Source: Hygrophila difformis
Taxonomy: Eukaryota > Streptophyta > Magnoliopsida > Lamiales > Acanthaceae
Reading direction: 5' to 3'
Length of the DNA stretch: 64,000 nucleotides
Assembly (NCBI GenBank): GCA_030278955.1
Contig: JAOANR010000006.1
Span: forward strand, 57,626,915 to 57,690,914
In this document: piece after piece, positions 51,154 to 61,277 of the stretch
How the letters are laid out: every line of letters starts with the position of its first letter
Numbering within the stretch: position 1 is the first letter of the stretch
Translations under genes and position numbers: made by a program
Notes under the pieces: generated by a model
Told to the model about the DNA's origin: nothing
Database searches by the model: none
The model's input: only the letters and a program-made list of their open reading frames with translations

Positions 51154-53301
51154 CCGGACGTGTTCCCTGAGGACGTTCCGGGCATGCCACCTGAGAGAGA
51201 TCTTGAATTCACTATAGATCTCATTCCGGGGACAGAGCCTGTCTCAAAAGCTCCGTACCGGATGGCACCACTGGAAATGAAGGAGTTAAAGGAACAACTC
51301 GAGGAACTGTTAGGAAAAGGTTACATAAGACCGAGTACGTCCCCTTGGGGAGCACCGGTTTTATTTGTCAAGAAGAAAGACGGAGGACTACGTCTTTGCA
51401 TAGATTATCGAGGATTAAACCAAGTGACCATCAATAATAAATACCCCCTACCGAGAATAGAGGATCTGTTTGATCAACTGAAGGGAGCTTCAGTATTCTC
51501 GAAGATCGATTTGCGATCTGGGTATCATCAATTAAGGATCGCCGAGAAGGACATTCCGAAGACGGCATTTCGAACGCGATATGGCCATTACGAGTTCACA
51601 GTGTTATCCTTCGGGTTAACAAATGCTCCGGCCATGTTCATGAATCTCATGAACAACGTGTTCCGAGAATTGTTAGATCAGTGCGTCGTAGTGTTCATCG
51701 ACGACATCCTGATCTACTCAAAGAGCGAGGAAGAGCATGCCCAACACTTACATCAAGTGTTAGGAATCTTGCGAAGAAATCAACTGTACGACAAGCTGTC
51801 GAAATGCGATTTCTGGTTGAAAGAAGTGGCATTTCTCGGACACATAGTATCCGCTGATGGAGTATCAGTGGATCCGGCAAAGGTTTCTGCCGTGACGGAG
51901 TGGGCAACTCCGAAGAGCCCAACGGAAATAAGGAGTTTCCTTGGATTAGCCGGGTATTATAGACGATTTTTGAAGGACTTTTCAAGGATTGCACATCCAT
52001 TGACCCAGCTATTGAAGAAAGGAGCAAAATACGAGTGGACCGAAGCATGTGAGACTGCGTTTCAAGAGCTGAAGAAACGACTCACAACCACACCCGTATT
52101 AACACTACCATCAGAGAATGGTGACTTCGAAGTTTACAGTGATGCTTCGAAGGAAGGTTTAGGTTGTGTCTTGATGCAAGACTCGAGAGTCGTAGCTTAT
52201 GCATCACGCCAACTAAAACCCCACGAGGAGAATTATCCGACATACGACCTGGAGTTGGCAGCGGTCGTTTTCGCTCTAAAGATATGGAGACATTATCTTT
52301 ATGGGCGGAAGTGTCGAATGTTCACCGACCACAAGAGCTTGAAATATATATTCACTCAGAAGGAGTTGAATTTGAGACAGCGAAGGTGGTTGGAACTTAT
52401 TAAAGACTACGATTTAGAGATAGCATACCACGAGGGAAAGGCGAATGTGGTAGCCGATGCCCTAAGTCGGAAAACCCAACACGTGACAAACTCGTTGGTA
52501 ATTCCGCCGGCATTGTATATGGAGATGGCAAGATTGGAGTTAGAACTGGTGCATCCTGGCACAGTGAGAGAAACGGTCAATGCCATGATCGTAGAAACCC
52601 CAATATTGGACGAGATTCGACTCGCTCAACCGGGCGACCCAAAACTCGAGAAGATAAAAGGATATATTGCCGAAGGAAAGGCAATAGGATTTGCTGTCCA
52701 CGAGGATGGAAGCATCCGTTTTAAAGAAAGATGGTGTGTGCCCCTTAAATGTGCCGAGTTGAAACTAAGGTTGATGGAGGAAGGGCACAACACGCCATAT
52801 TCCGTACATCCCGGAGGTGACAAGCTATACAAAGATCCGAAGAAGATCTATTGGTGGCCGGGAATGAAGAAGGAAGTGGCGAACTTCATGGCGAGATGTC
52901 TCACCTGCCAAAAGGTTAAGGCAGTGCGACATAAACCCTTAGGATTGATGCAACCACTAGAGATTCCAAGTTGGAAGTGGGATAGCATCTCAATGGACTT
53001 TGTCTCGGGATTACCCCGATCACCTAAAGGCATGAACAAGATTTGGGTGATTGTGGATAGGCTAACAAAGACAGCCATATTTATCCCAATGAAAGACACG
53101 TGGACTATGGACCAATTGGCCCGAGCCTACATTGATAATGTGGTACGACGACATGGAGTACCACATGATATCATTTCCGATAGAGACAGTAGATTTGTCT
53201 CTCATTTCTGGACGGAGTTACAAAAAGCTCTCGGTACTCAAATCAAAATGAGCACCGCATTCCACCCGATGACGGATGGACAAACCGAGAGGATAATCTA
53301 A
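51154..53301 (+). pseudogene. C reverse transcriptase, RNase H, integrase core
   Basis: Same frame as gag after the [93 protein letters not shown] (YxDD-type box intact), [16 protein letters not shown]. RNase [17 protein letters not shown] (Asp), [17 protein letters not shown] (Glu), [13 protein letters not shown] (Asp), [12 protein letters not shown]. Integrase: zinc-binding [11 protein letters not shown] ... CLTCQKVK, then Asp in [13 protein letters not shown], Asp in [15 protein letters not shown], Glu in [15 protein letters not shown] at 53299-53301 (probably Gln to stop) ends this block right after the catalytic Glu. No catalytic residue is lost. Confidence 0.92.
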
Positions 53302-54060
53302 ACACTAGAAGACATGCTGAGAGCATGTGTGTTGGAATTCAAAGGAAATTGGGAATCTCATTTACCCTTGATTGAGTTTTCCTATAATAATAGCTACCAT
53401 GCTAGCATCGGCATGGCACCTTTCGAGGCGTTGTATGGACGAAAGTGTCGAAGCCCATTGAGCTGGGAAGAAAACGATAAGTCCGTGGTAGTGGGACCAC
53501 AACTTATCGAAGACATGGCTCAACAAATCAAAGTGATTCAAGGGAAGATGAAAGCCGCACAAGACCGTCAAAAGAGTTATGCCGACGTGAGACGACGAGA
53601 CCTAGAATTTCAAGTGGGAGATAGGGTCATGCTAAAGATATCACCCACGAAGGGGGTGATGCGCTTTGGCAAGCGAGGAAAGTTAAGTCCTCGATATATA
53701 GGACCTTACGAAATTCTAGAACGAGTCGGAACTTTAGCTTACCGATTGGCTTTACCGCCACACTTAGATAGAGTTCATAATGTCTTCCATGTCTTGCAAC
53801 TAAAGAAGTATGTGCCGGACCCGACACATGTACTTCAACCGGAGATAATTGAGCTCGATGAAGACTTGACTTACGAGGAAGTCCCAGTGCGTATTCTTGA
53901 CACTAAGGAACGAGTAACGAGGAACAAAACCGTCAAAATGATCAAGGTTCTTTGGTCAAACCACGAAAGTGAGACGGCAACTTGGGAAGTAGAATCCGAC
54001 ATGAGAGAACGCTACCCGACATTGTTCCAAACCGATACCGACACAGTTATGGGGACATAA
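53302..54060 (+). pseudogene. C integrase C-terminus with chromodomain-like tail
   Basis: In frame after the TAA. LEDMLRACVLEFKGNWESHL, IEFSYNNSYHASIGMAPFEA, LYGRKCRSPLSW, then GPYEILERVGTLAYRLALPP and HNVFHVLQLKKYVPDPTHVL, the normal integrase C-terminal order. The last 60 residues (YEEVPVRILDTKERVTRNKT, IKVLWSNHESETATWEVESD) resemble the chromodomain that steers chromovirus integration into heterochromatin. Stop TAA at 54058-54060. Confidence 0.92.
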
Positions 54061-54283
54061 CTGCAATCTTAAGGGGGAGAGGATGTCATACCACCTATTT
54101 TTCGTGCATTTTTGTAAACTTTTGAACTACGTTATGGCTTGATCCCTTTACCGGGTACGTAGGCAGCTTAGAAGTTTTAATTCTAAGTTCAGTCACAACA
54201 TAGGAAAACAAACACGAGACCTTAGCACGAGAAAAGCCGTAACACAACTTCGAGGACGAAGTTGATTCTTAAGGAGGGTAGAC
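54061..54283 (+). other. C 3' untranslated segment and polypurine tract
   Basis: Short region before the 3' LTR. AAGGAGGGTAGAC at 54271-54283 abuts the LTR and is the likely plus-strand primer. The segment CTTCGAGGACGAAGTTG just before it (about 54248-54264) can fold as a small hairpin. Confidence 0.8.
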
Positions 54284-56864
54284 CGTAATACCCGAGAATT
54301 TTCCAACATAAAATAAAACAATAATTAAATAAATAAACAATAAAATAAATAAATAAATCCAGCAAATAAATAAATAAATAAAGATAAGGAAATGAAAAAA
54401 TGAGATTTAACTTAAAAAGGAATTAAAGGAATTTAATTAAATAAAAGGGATTGATTAATGGTAAATAAATTATACACCGAAACCCGACTAATGAACTCGA
54501 GGATTCGAGTCCAAACATCCAATTAGACCCGAGTAAAAATTTAGAGAGAAAGTAGAAACCCGAATATACCCCGGAAATCGGAATTCGGGAGCATAGAGGG
54601 ATAGGAACCCGAAAGAGAGGCGGAAAAGCACGACGGATCGCACGACCCGCCCGGACCGAAGTCCAGACGAAGTCGGCGCGGTGGCCGCGCAGTCAATAGG
54701 CATAGGGCGCGGCACGACCGCGCCACGCGACAGATTTGCCCGTTGCGTGAATCTCTCGCCCGAACGCGGATTTTTCGACTTTCGGTTGAACGTCTCTCGA
54801 CCCAAGACCCTTGGGGTCAGATTTTGGACGCCCTAGGTCTTAGATATCTATAAATAAGATCTCCTAGGAGCTCCGAATACTTTTATCTACACATTCGAAA
54901 CCCTAAATCCGGAGTCGTCGGAGGCACGAAACCAAGACGAACGCTGTTGGACGAAAATTCTAAGATCTCAATAGTCGTGGTGAGTCTCGATCCAATCCTT
55001 GTTTAATAAACGATTCGAAAACGAATCCTAATCTTCTTCTTTTCTCTTCTACACCTCGTATTGGATCTAGATCGTAGAACCCGACGAACGGAGAGGAGAA
55101 ACGGTGGACTGGAAGCCACGCCTTCAAATAGACGATCCCGGACGTTCATAAACTCTGTAAGTTAACTCTTACATGGTTTTGGGATGAATTAAAACATTCA
55201 AAACTAAAAGATTAACAAGAAATCGAAAATCTGTCAATTTATACTTTCTACCGACGCAACAGATTTGATGAATTTTTCTGAACCTTAAAACGAATTCAAA
55301 CGGAGAAATGTAAAACACGAAAAACGTTTCTAAGGCTTAGATCTATCTACTGTAAATTTTTGAGAATTTTTAGAGATGATTTGATATGTGAAAACCAACC
55401 GAAACCGAACTGCTTGAATCTAGATCTCGAAATTCTGGACAGAACGTAGGTATGATCTTGATCACGTTTTTGACATAGGATCTAGACTGTTTTAGATCTT
55501 TGGCCGAACATGAAAGTCGTAGATAATTGTCTTAAGATGATCTCTGTAAAATTTTATCAAATTTGGAATTGAATTGCTATGGTAGAATTCGAAATATTTA
55601 AACTGTGATACATTAAATTCGGACAGAATTGTTCTTCTGCGAAAATTGGTGTTTTTGACCTACTTAGGTATCTCGGATTGAAAAAGTTAAAACACGAAAG
55701 TTGTAGATCTCGACGTTTCTGATTCAGACATGAAATTTTATAATTTTTGGAATTAAATCTGATTTTAGAAAAATTTTAGAGTAAACTGTGGTTTACCGGA
55801 AACAACATCTAGAAATCTTGTTGAAACATGGAATTAACCTTTAGGGTTGAAATGAGTTGAGATATTATTTTTAAATGAATACAATTAAAGTCAGACTTTT
55901 AAAACTAAATCCCCTTACAAACTTGATAAATTAAAATTAAGGGTGAGTGCTCTGCAGGGTGCCCCCTAACTGCTTCACTTCGTGCCTTAATGGACGATGG
56001 TGACCCCGCGCGCTAAACTTGAAATGTGATATTGCCTAAACGGCGAAATATAGAGCCTACACTCTCGTGAATATCCATATGGGTTTCCCGAGGCTCCGGA
56101 GTGGTACTGGGTATGGCTGATATGGTTGCGGCCGCCGGGCTACCGGCTAAACTTGTTGACATCGCGATACTATCGTGAAACTTTGAGATACCAAATCGGG
56201 AATGTAATGGGAATATTAAACTAAATTAAATTAGATTAAATTATGTTGTTGACCAATTAAATTATTTAAATGCTTTCTTTAAATTATGGCTATTATTCTA
56301 AACCATACGATATGTGTTATTAAATAGAGCCCTGAAATAAAATTATGCTATTGGATAGTTGATTAGATTAAATTGAATATTATGTTATTACCCTGCTTTT
56401 AGTTATTTATTAAATTAATGGCTTTTAAACCCTACGATCATGCATGTGTTAACTTACTCAGCAAGTTTGCTGACCAAAACCGTTTTTATTCCTTTTCTTA
56501 CAGAATATGTGGAATGAGCATGTGTGAGCACGATTCATGCATGGGATTTTGGAAAATGTTATTTTGCTTTTAAATTCATACTTTAGACTATATTATGAAC
56601 GGACCTGTTTAACCCGTGTTTTGGCCATGTCGGCCCTATTTATATTTTCCGCTGCGATACTGTACTAAACCAATTATTTCCGCTGCGCTATACTATTATT
56701 ATTTTCCAATTATATTGAATGGGCTATCTTGAATGATTTAAATACTTTTAAATACTGCAATACCTAGCCTTGCATCTCTTTAGTAAGCTCGGAGAAACCG
56801 TGTCTTACTAGGGGGATGTGGCGGTGACATCCCGACCTGGGTGACCAAAAACCGGGGTGTTACA
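54284..56864 (+). repeat. Element C 3' LTR
   Basis: Starts CGTAATACCCGAG where the 5' LTR has TGTAATACCCGAG, so the first base is changed from T to C. Ends GGGGTGTTACA. TATA box at 54849-54856. Otherwise close to identical to 45727-48334. Confidence 0.93.
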
Positions 56865-56869
56865 ATGCC
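56865..56869. other. Target site duplication of element C, right
   Basis: ATGCC, identical to 45722-45726. B's integrase resumes at 56870. Confidence 0.93.
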
Positions 56870-57796
56870 TCAAAAAGGAATTCTCATTCTTGAGATTTTC
56901 GATGTATGGGGTATTGACTTCATGGGACCTTTCCGACATCTGATGGGAATCACTACATCTTGGTAGCTGTCGATTACGTGTCCAAGTGGGTCGAGGCGGT
57001 TGCGCTGCCAACCAACGATGGTCACCAAGTCATCAAATTTTTGAAAAATAACATTTTCAATAGATTTGGTGTACCTAGGGTAATCATATCTGATGGAGGA
57101 ACCCACTTTGTCAACAAAGCTTTTGCAAATCTCATGAGCAGAAGTGGGATTCTCCACAAGATCGGCACACCTTATCATCCCCAAACAAGTGGCCAAGTCG
57201 ATGTATCTAACCGCGAAATCAAACACATACTCGAAGCCACTGTGGGGATAACCCGCAACGACTGGTCACGTAGACTCAATGATGCTCTATGGGCATACCA
57301 CACTGCATTTAAGACTCCCATTGGGATGTCCCCATACAGGCTTATCTTTGGAAAAGCCTGTCATTTGCCTGTAGAACTAGAGCACAAGGCTTACTGGGCC
57401 GTAAAAACGCATAATTTTGACCCACGAGTTGCTCAGAGTAAACGCAAGTTGGACCTCAATGAAATTGAGGAAATACGTGCGCAAGCTTATGAAAGCTCGA
57501 GGATTTACAAAGAGCGGACCCAGAAGTTACACGATCCTCGTATAAAGTCTAAACACTTCTATGTTGGCCTAAATGTCTTGTTATTCAATTCTAGGTTAAA
57601 GCTGTTCCCCGGAAAGCTTAAATCCATATGGGAAGGGCCATACGAAGTGGTGCACGTGTTTGAGAGTGGAGCTGTCAGGATTCGAACTGACAAAGGAGAG
57701 CTGGTGGTGAATGGACACAGGTTGAAGGAGTATCTAGGGCAGCTCGACCCCGGAAAAGAAGTCCAAATGACATCAGAGCCGGCCTATCCTCCATGA
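56870..57796 (+). pseudogene. B integrase core and C-terminus
   Basis: B's integrase resumes after element C. The first piece reads [14 protein letters not shown] (first catalytic Asp), then a one-base slip near 56932 moves to the frame 56936-57796: [19 protein letters not shown], the second Asp in [54 protein letters not shown], then [11 protein letters not shown] and [13 protein letters not shown]. In GQVDVSN the third catalytic residue is Asp (GAT, 57200-57202) where the family has Glu. Stop TGA at 57794-57796. With the slip, element C and this change, integrase is dead. Confidence 0.92.
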
Positions 57797-58269
57797 ATAT
57801 TTATATTTATATATCTATATAATTATTTATTATATATTTATTCGTCTCGAACGATAAGTATCCAAAAATCAACTAAACATTTAGAGTACTAAGACTCTAA
57901 ATGTGAGGATGTTGATATTTGGAGAAAATCTAATAATTTTTCTTATGTTTACCTTGCAGGAATTCATGGCACCAACAAAAAGAAGGATAAAGCTTTGAAA
58001 ACCAGGTTCCCGGTTGGATTAATACCAAATTTAATGGAAAGTAATCTCGGAATTTAGAGAAATCTAAAATCCGGAATAACTCCATAAAATGAGGGTGTTA
58101 ATCCAACCTAATTTATGCAAGCAATTTATCATAGAGTAATATTTCTGTTTTAATGTGTGTTTTTGGTTTTGCTTATTTTTAAAAAATCCATAAATTCAGA
58201 AAATTTTGAAATTTTGAAAATTTCAAAATTTTTCTAAGTGTTGAGTGCGAACTATTTTGCATTTCAAAT
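57797..58269 (+). other. B region after pol: hairpin, PPT-like module, splice-acceptor-like site
   Basis: Hairpin with perfect 11 bp arms ACATTTAGAGT/ACTCTAAATGT at 57877-57904, followed at once by GAGGATGTTGAT (57905-57916), which copies the sequence before the true 3' LTR. TTTACCTTGCAG at about 57949-57960 looks like a 3' splice site, followed by an ATG and a very short frame (MAPTKRRIKL then stop). In Athila an env-like ORF normally starts around here; none is present now. Element A has homologous pieces on its minus strand near 21050-21130. Confidence 0.65.
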
Positions 58270-58874
58270 CAATTCGGTCTACATCGAATTGTTTGAAACA
58301 GATCGCATTGGAGGTATGCCTTGGAAATTTTTAACCAATTCGATCTCCAAGCCAATTCGGTCTAGACCGAATTGGCCCTAGAGACCGAATTGGCTTCCCC
58401 AAGACACATCCTCCATCCTTGTGTAAATTTGGCCAAGTAGTAATTCGATCTATAGCAATTCGGTCTAGACCGAATTAATTTTGAATAGATCGAATTGATC
58501 TACAAAAGGCATTTGTGATTCCTTAGTTTTATTTATGCAAGTGAGCAATTCGATCTATAAGGCAATTCGGTCTAGACCGAATTGCCCATATAGACCGAAT
58601 TGCCTCACAAAAGCATCCCTCAGTAATCTTCCTAAGTAACCAGATTCGGTCTTCTTGCTGTAATTCGGCCTCTAAACCACTTCGGTCTAGACCGAATTGA
58701 CTTCAAAAGATCACATTGCAGCAAGTGTGTTTGCTTCCCCTTCCAATTCGGTCTCTATGCCAATTCGGTCTAGACCGAATTGGCCTAAGAGACCGAATCT
58801 CTCACAAACACTTGGAGACCACATCAATTCGGTCTAGACCGAATTGATGGTTCGGTCTCCAATAGACCGAATTA
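58270..58874. repeat. Two-tier palindrome array 3 in B internal region
   Basis: Units at 58270-58310 (partial), 58335-58392, 58441-58498, 58545-58603, 58642-58699, 58743-58799 and 58824-58874. Inner AATTCGGTCTAGACCGAATT is exact in at least five of them, and up to 26 bp of the centre is perfectly palindromic. Outer arms AATTCGATCT/AGATCGAATT or AATTCGGTCTC/GAGACCGAATT mirror each other. Spacing is 80-106 bp. Same family as the LTR arrays, and more regular. Confidence 0.93.
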
Positions 58875-58891
58875 GCCACTCCCCTACCCCT

Positions 58892-58898
58892 TTATATT
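58892..58898 (+). promoter_or_regulatory. Possible internal promoter (TATA-like) in B
   Basis: TTATATT after a C-rich stretch, followed by a CT-rich leader (58900-58980) and an ATG at 59044. The layout (palindrome array, TATA-like box, pyrimidine leader, ATG, splice donor) looks like a plant gene 5' end. The TATA match is weak, so this is an inference. Confidence 0.4.
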
Positions 58899-59043
58899 CC
58901 TTTTTCCCCCTCTTTTCCCTCACTTTCACCCTCCAACACTTCGATATTTCCCCAAATCCCCTCTCGGGAACTCCGTCTTCCTCGCGAAACCAGGGCTCGA
59001 GCCAAAGCTTTTACTTGATCAACTCCGTTCAAAGTGCGTAAAA

Positions 59044-59081
59044 ATGGCATCTTCTTCGTCTAATCCTACTGGGAGTGTCAG
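59044..59081 (+). CDS. Candidate first exon of B's extra gene
   Basis: ATG then 13 codons (MASSSSSNPTGSV and part of an Arg codon) ending at CAG/GTAAGT, a consensus plant splice donor at 59081/59082. An Ala-Ser-rich start is common for plant nuclear ORFs. The intron would run about 1.37 kb through AT-rich DNA to an acceptor just before 60456; TGTGAG/A at 60454 keeps the phase. Splicing is not proven. Confidence 0.4.
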
Positions 59082-60455
59082 GTAAGTGCTCTGTTGTTGA
59101 TTTCGCACTCCCATTTTCGCGATTCCAGTTTTGGTTTTTCATTGTTTTTGCGAAATCGGTAATGGGGAAGGGAATTGTGATCGTTTTCGAGTGGGAGATG
59201 GTCGGGAAGTGGCCGGAATGGTTTGGGTGTGGTCGGAAATAGGATAGAACAGGGTAGGCAGAACTTAGGGTTTTAGGGCTTTTTGTTCAAAACTGCCATT
59301 GTTGTGGGTTCGAGTTTTCTGTGGTGTAGGGATGCGTCTATATTTGAAAATATGGGTTCAAAACCCATAAAAATCTTATCTTTGTGTATTGTGTTGCCAT
59401 TTGATTGTCGGTGTTGTTGTTGTTCTGTCTGTGTCTATTTTGTGAAATCTGTGAAAATGAAAAAAACACAGTGGTTTGTTTTTCCCTTGAAATCACTGTT
59501 ATTTTACTGGTTATTTGATAATGTTGATTGGATATGCATGTTGATGGTACTGCCGAATCTATGTTTTTGAAGCATGATTTATTGGCTAATTTTTGCATGA
59601 TCATGGTATGAATGGATTGTCTGTGTTTGTTTTCATTTATGCATGTACTGTGTTATGTGTATTTTGTCAATAAGTGCTTTTGTCGAGTACCTGTTAACCA
59701 CAAATTGCAAACTCAACTCGAAAGTTGATGTCTCAACTCGATGGTTGATGTTTGCACTTACGGGAAACATGGTATTATAGACGAAACCATGCCAAAATTT
59801 TTCGAACACTTTTGGCATGACATTTATGTCTAAAAAGACAAAAAAGTGGTAGAATGTTCTTTTCTTTTAAGTGTGACTGGTGCTCATTTCTTTGGGCTAA
59901 ATGGGGAATATTCAAATGGAACATTTTGTTCCATTCTTTAACACCCATTTCCCAAAACAAAATCCAAATGGGGGACCACTCACACCCCCAATTTTATTAA
60001 ATAAACAAGTCAAACACTTCTCATAAAAATCCAAAAATGACCTTTTTGTGTGTGTGCATGTTTATTTTATTTTTATTCTCCATGATCCATTACTACATGC
60101 TAGTGATTGCATAATTTGTCATGTGCATTTGTTCCTCATCATTAATCATCTTGTTACCTATTTCACATGATTTAAATCACTTTTTAAGTGATAAAAATCC
60201 AAATCTCTTTCGTAGGCTTAATAGCCTATGAAATTTTACTTATTGGTCCTTTGACCACTCCAAAACATTTTAGACTATTTATAGTCTAAGAAAAATTTTG
60301 TAAGGGTCCCAAATCCTTACTTCTCTCACCTCTCTCTCTATTTTGTTGCAATAAGAGTTGGATTTAAAAAAAAATCCAACCCCATGTCTTTTTATTCAAT
60401 AAATTCAAGTAAAAACCAATTAACTCACATTTAGAGCTTAGCTCAAAATGTGAGA
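59082..60455 (+). other. Candidate intron of B's extra gene
   Basis: AT-rich with no supported ORF. It starts GTAAGT. Near its end is a hairpin with CACATTTAGAGC/GCTCAAAATGTG arms (60426-60452), followed by AGAATGTTGAT, again like the pre-LTR module. An AAGAGTTGGATT/AATCCAAC hairpin with an A9 loop lies near 60353-60380. Confidence 0.4.
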
Positions 60456-61277
60456 ATGTTGATTTTCCAACTTGACGATGTTATCAAAAATTTGCTAAAA
60501 ATAGTTCAAACTCTCTCATTCAGCGACCTATGTTTAGAACTAGCTGAAGGAGTGAGACTATTGGTATCAGACTTGTTTACTACTCCATGTCTTTCCAGAG
60601 GCATCATTCCCGCAGACCCAAATCAAGATCAGGAAGGAAGAACTGAGCTGCTGGACCTTCTGGTGGAACTCTTGGGGGACATCCTCTCTCGCATCGGTGA
60701 GGACGACATTAAAAAGGTGTTCACTGTCAGGGAGGCATGCAAGAAACTCAGGGATGCGGCAGATCTCCCCATTGTCTACAAACGGTGCGAGCTGGAGACC
60801 ACCATCGTGAAGATGTGGCAGCAGGGAGTCGAACAGCAGAAAGAGGAACTCCTGCTAAAGTGTGAGGAAGCTGGAAACTTCAACCTCCAGCTCATTCCAG
60901 CTCTGCAAGCATTTGGAGCGGGGGATGAGGGTCAAGCTTGTGAACTACTGAAGGAGGGGATTGAGGACAACCACAAAGCCTCAATCTTTGTCAGGGGGTA
61001 CATACTGCTCAGCAAGGTGGACAATGAACAGGTCCAGCAGGGGGTGGCGATGATAAACAGGATAGTGACTGATAAATCAGTCATGACATATGTGGGGACC
61101 AATGTCTTTGCATGGCTGGCTGATAGCCTGGAAACTCCTGACCTGTTTGGCAACCAAGGACCCAGAGTTTACTGCTCAAGAGTGCTGGAGAATGGCGAAG
61201 CAGACGAGGGTGATTACTGCGTGCCCTGCAGCCTGACCAACTTCGTCCACTGGAGCAGGATCTTCTTTCAGGGTTAG
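60456..61277 (+). CDS. Unidentified 273-residue ORF in B 3' region
   Basis: Open from ATG at 60456 to TAG at 61275-61277, with clearly coding composition (about balanced GC, synonymous-looking third bases) inside DNA that is otherwise strongly AT-rich. The protein is acidic and apparently helical: leucine-rich segments LDDVIKNLLKIVQTLSF, RTELLDLLVELLGDILSRIG, DDIKKVFTVREACKKL, then VEQQKEELLLKCEEAG, ELLKEGIEDNHKAS, VDNEQVQQGVAMINRIV, and a C-terminal part with several Cys (VYCSRVLENGEADEGDYCVPC) and FVHWSRIFFQ. There is no signal peptide or transmembrane segment, so it is not an ordinary envelope protein. I recognise no family. It is intact while gag-pol is broken. It sits where Athila carries its env-like ORF and may be a captured host or virus gene, or a diverged accessory protein. 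Confidence 0.7.
   Translation: MLIFQLDDVIKNLLKIVQTLSFSDLCLELAEGVRLLVSDLFTTPCLSRGIIPADPNQDQEGRTELLDLLVELLGDILSRIGEDDIKKVFTVREACKKLRDAADLPIVYKRCELETTIVKMWQQGVEQQKEELLLKCEEAGNFNLQLIPALQAFGAGDEGQACELLKEGIEDNHKASIFVRGYILLSKVDNEQVQQGVAMINRIVTDKSVMTYVGTNVFAWLADSLETPDLFGNQGPRVYCSRVLENGEADEGDYCVPCSLTNFVHWSRIFFQG

Larger units (their letters stand above)
45727..56864 (+). mobile_element. C: Tekay-type chromovirus inserted in B integrase
   Basis: 11.1 kb Ty3/gypsy element with LTRs at 45727-48334 and 54284-56864, primer site TGGTATCAGAGC, and polypurine tract. The flanking duplication is perfect: ATGCC at 45722-45726 and 56865-56869. One reading frame (49330-54060) encodes gag, protease, RT, RNase H, integrase and a chromodomain-like tail, interrupted only by TAG at 51151-51153 and TAA at 53299-53301. 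The tail, TGTAATACCC LTR start and Met-tRNA primer site fit the Tekay/Del chromovirus lineage. LTRs are about 99% alike by eye, so the insertion is recent. It carries an extra small ORF before gag. Confidence 0.95.

Noticed and set aside
60456..61277. Retroviral-type envelope protein
   Set aside because: No signal peptide, transmembrane anchor or fusion-like segment is visible. Position alone matches the Athila env-like slot.
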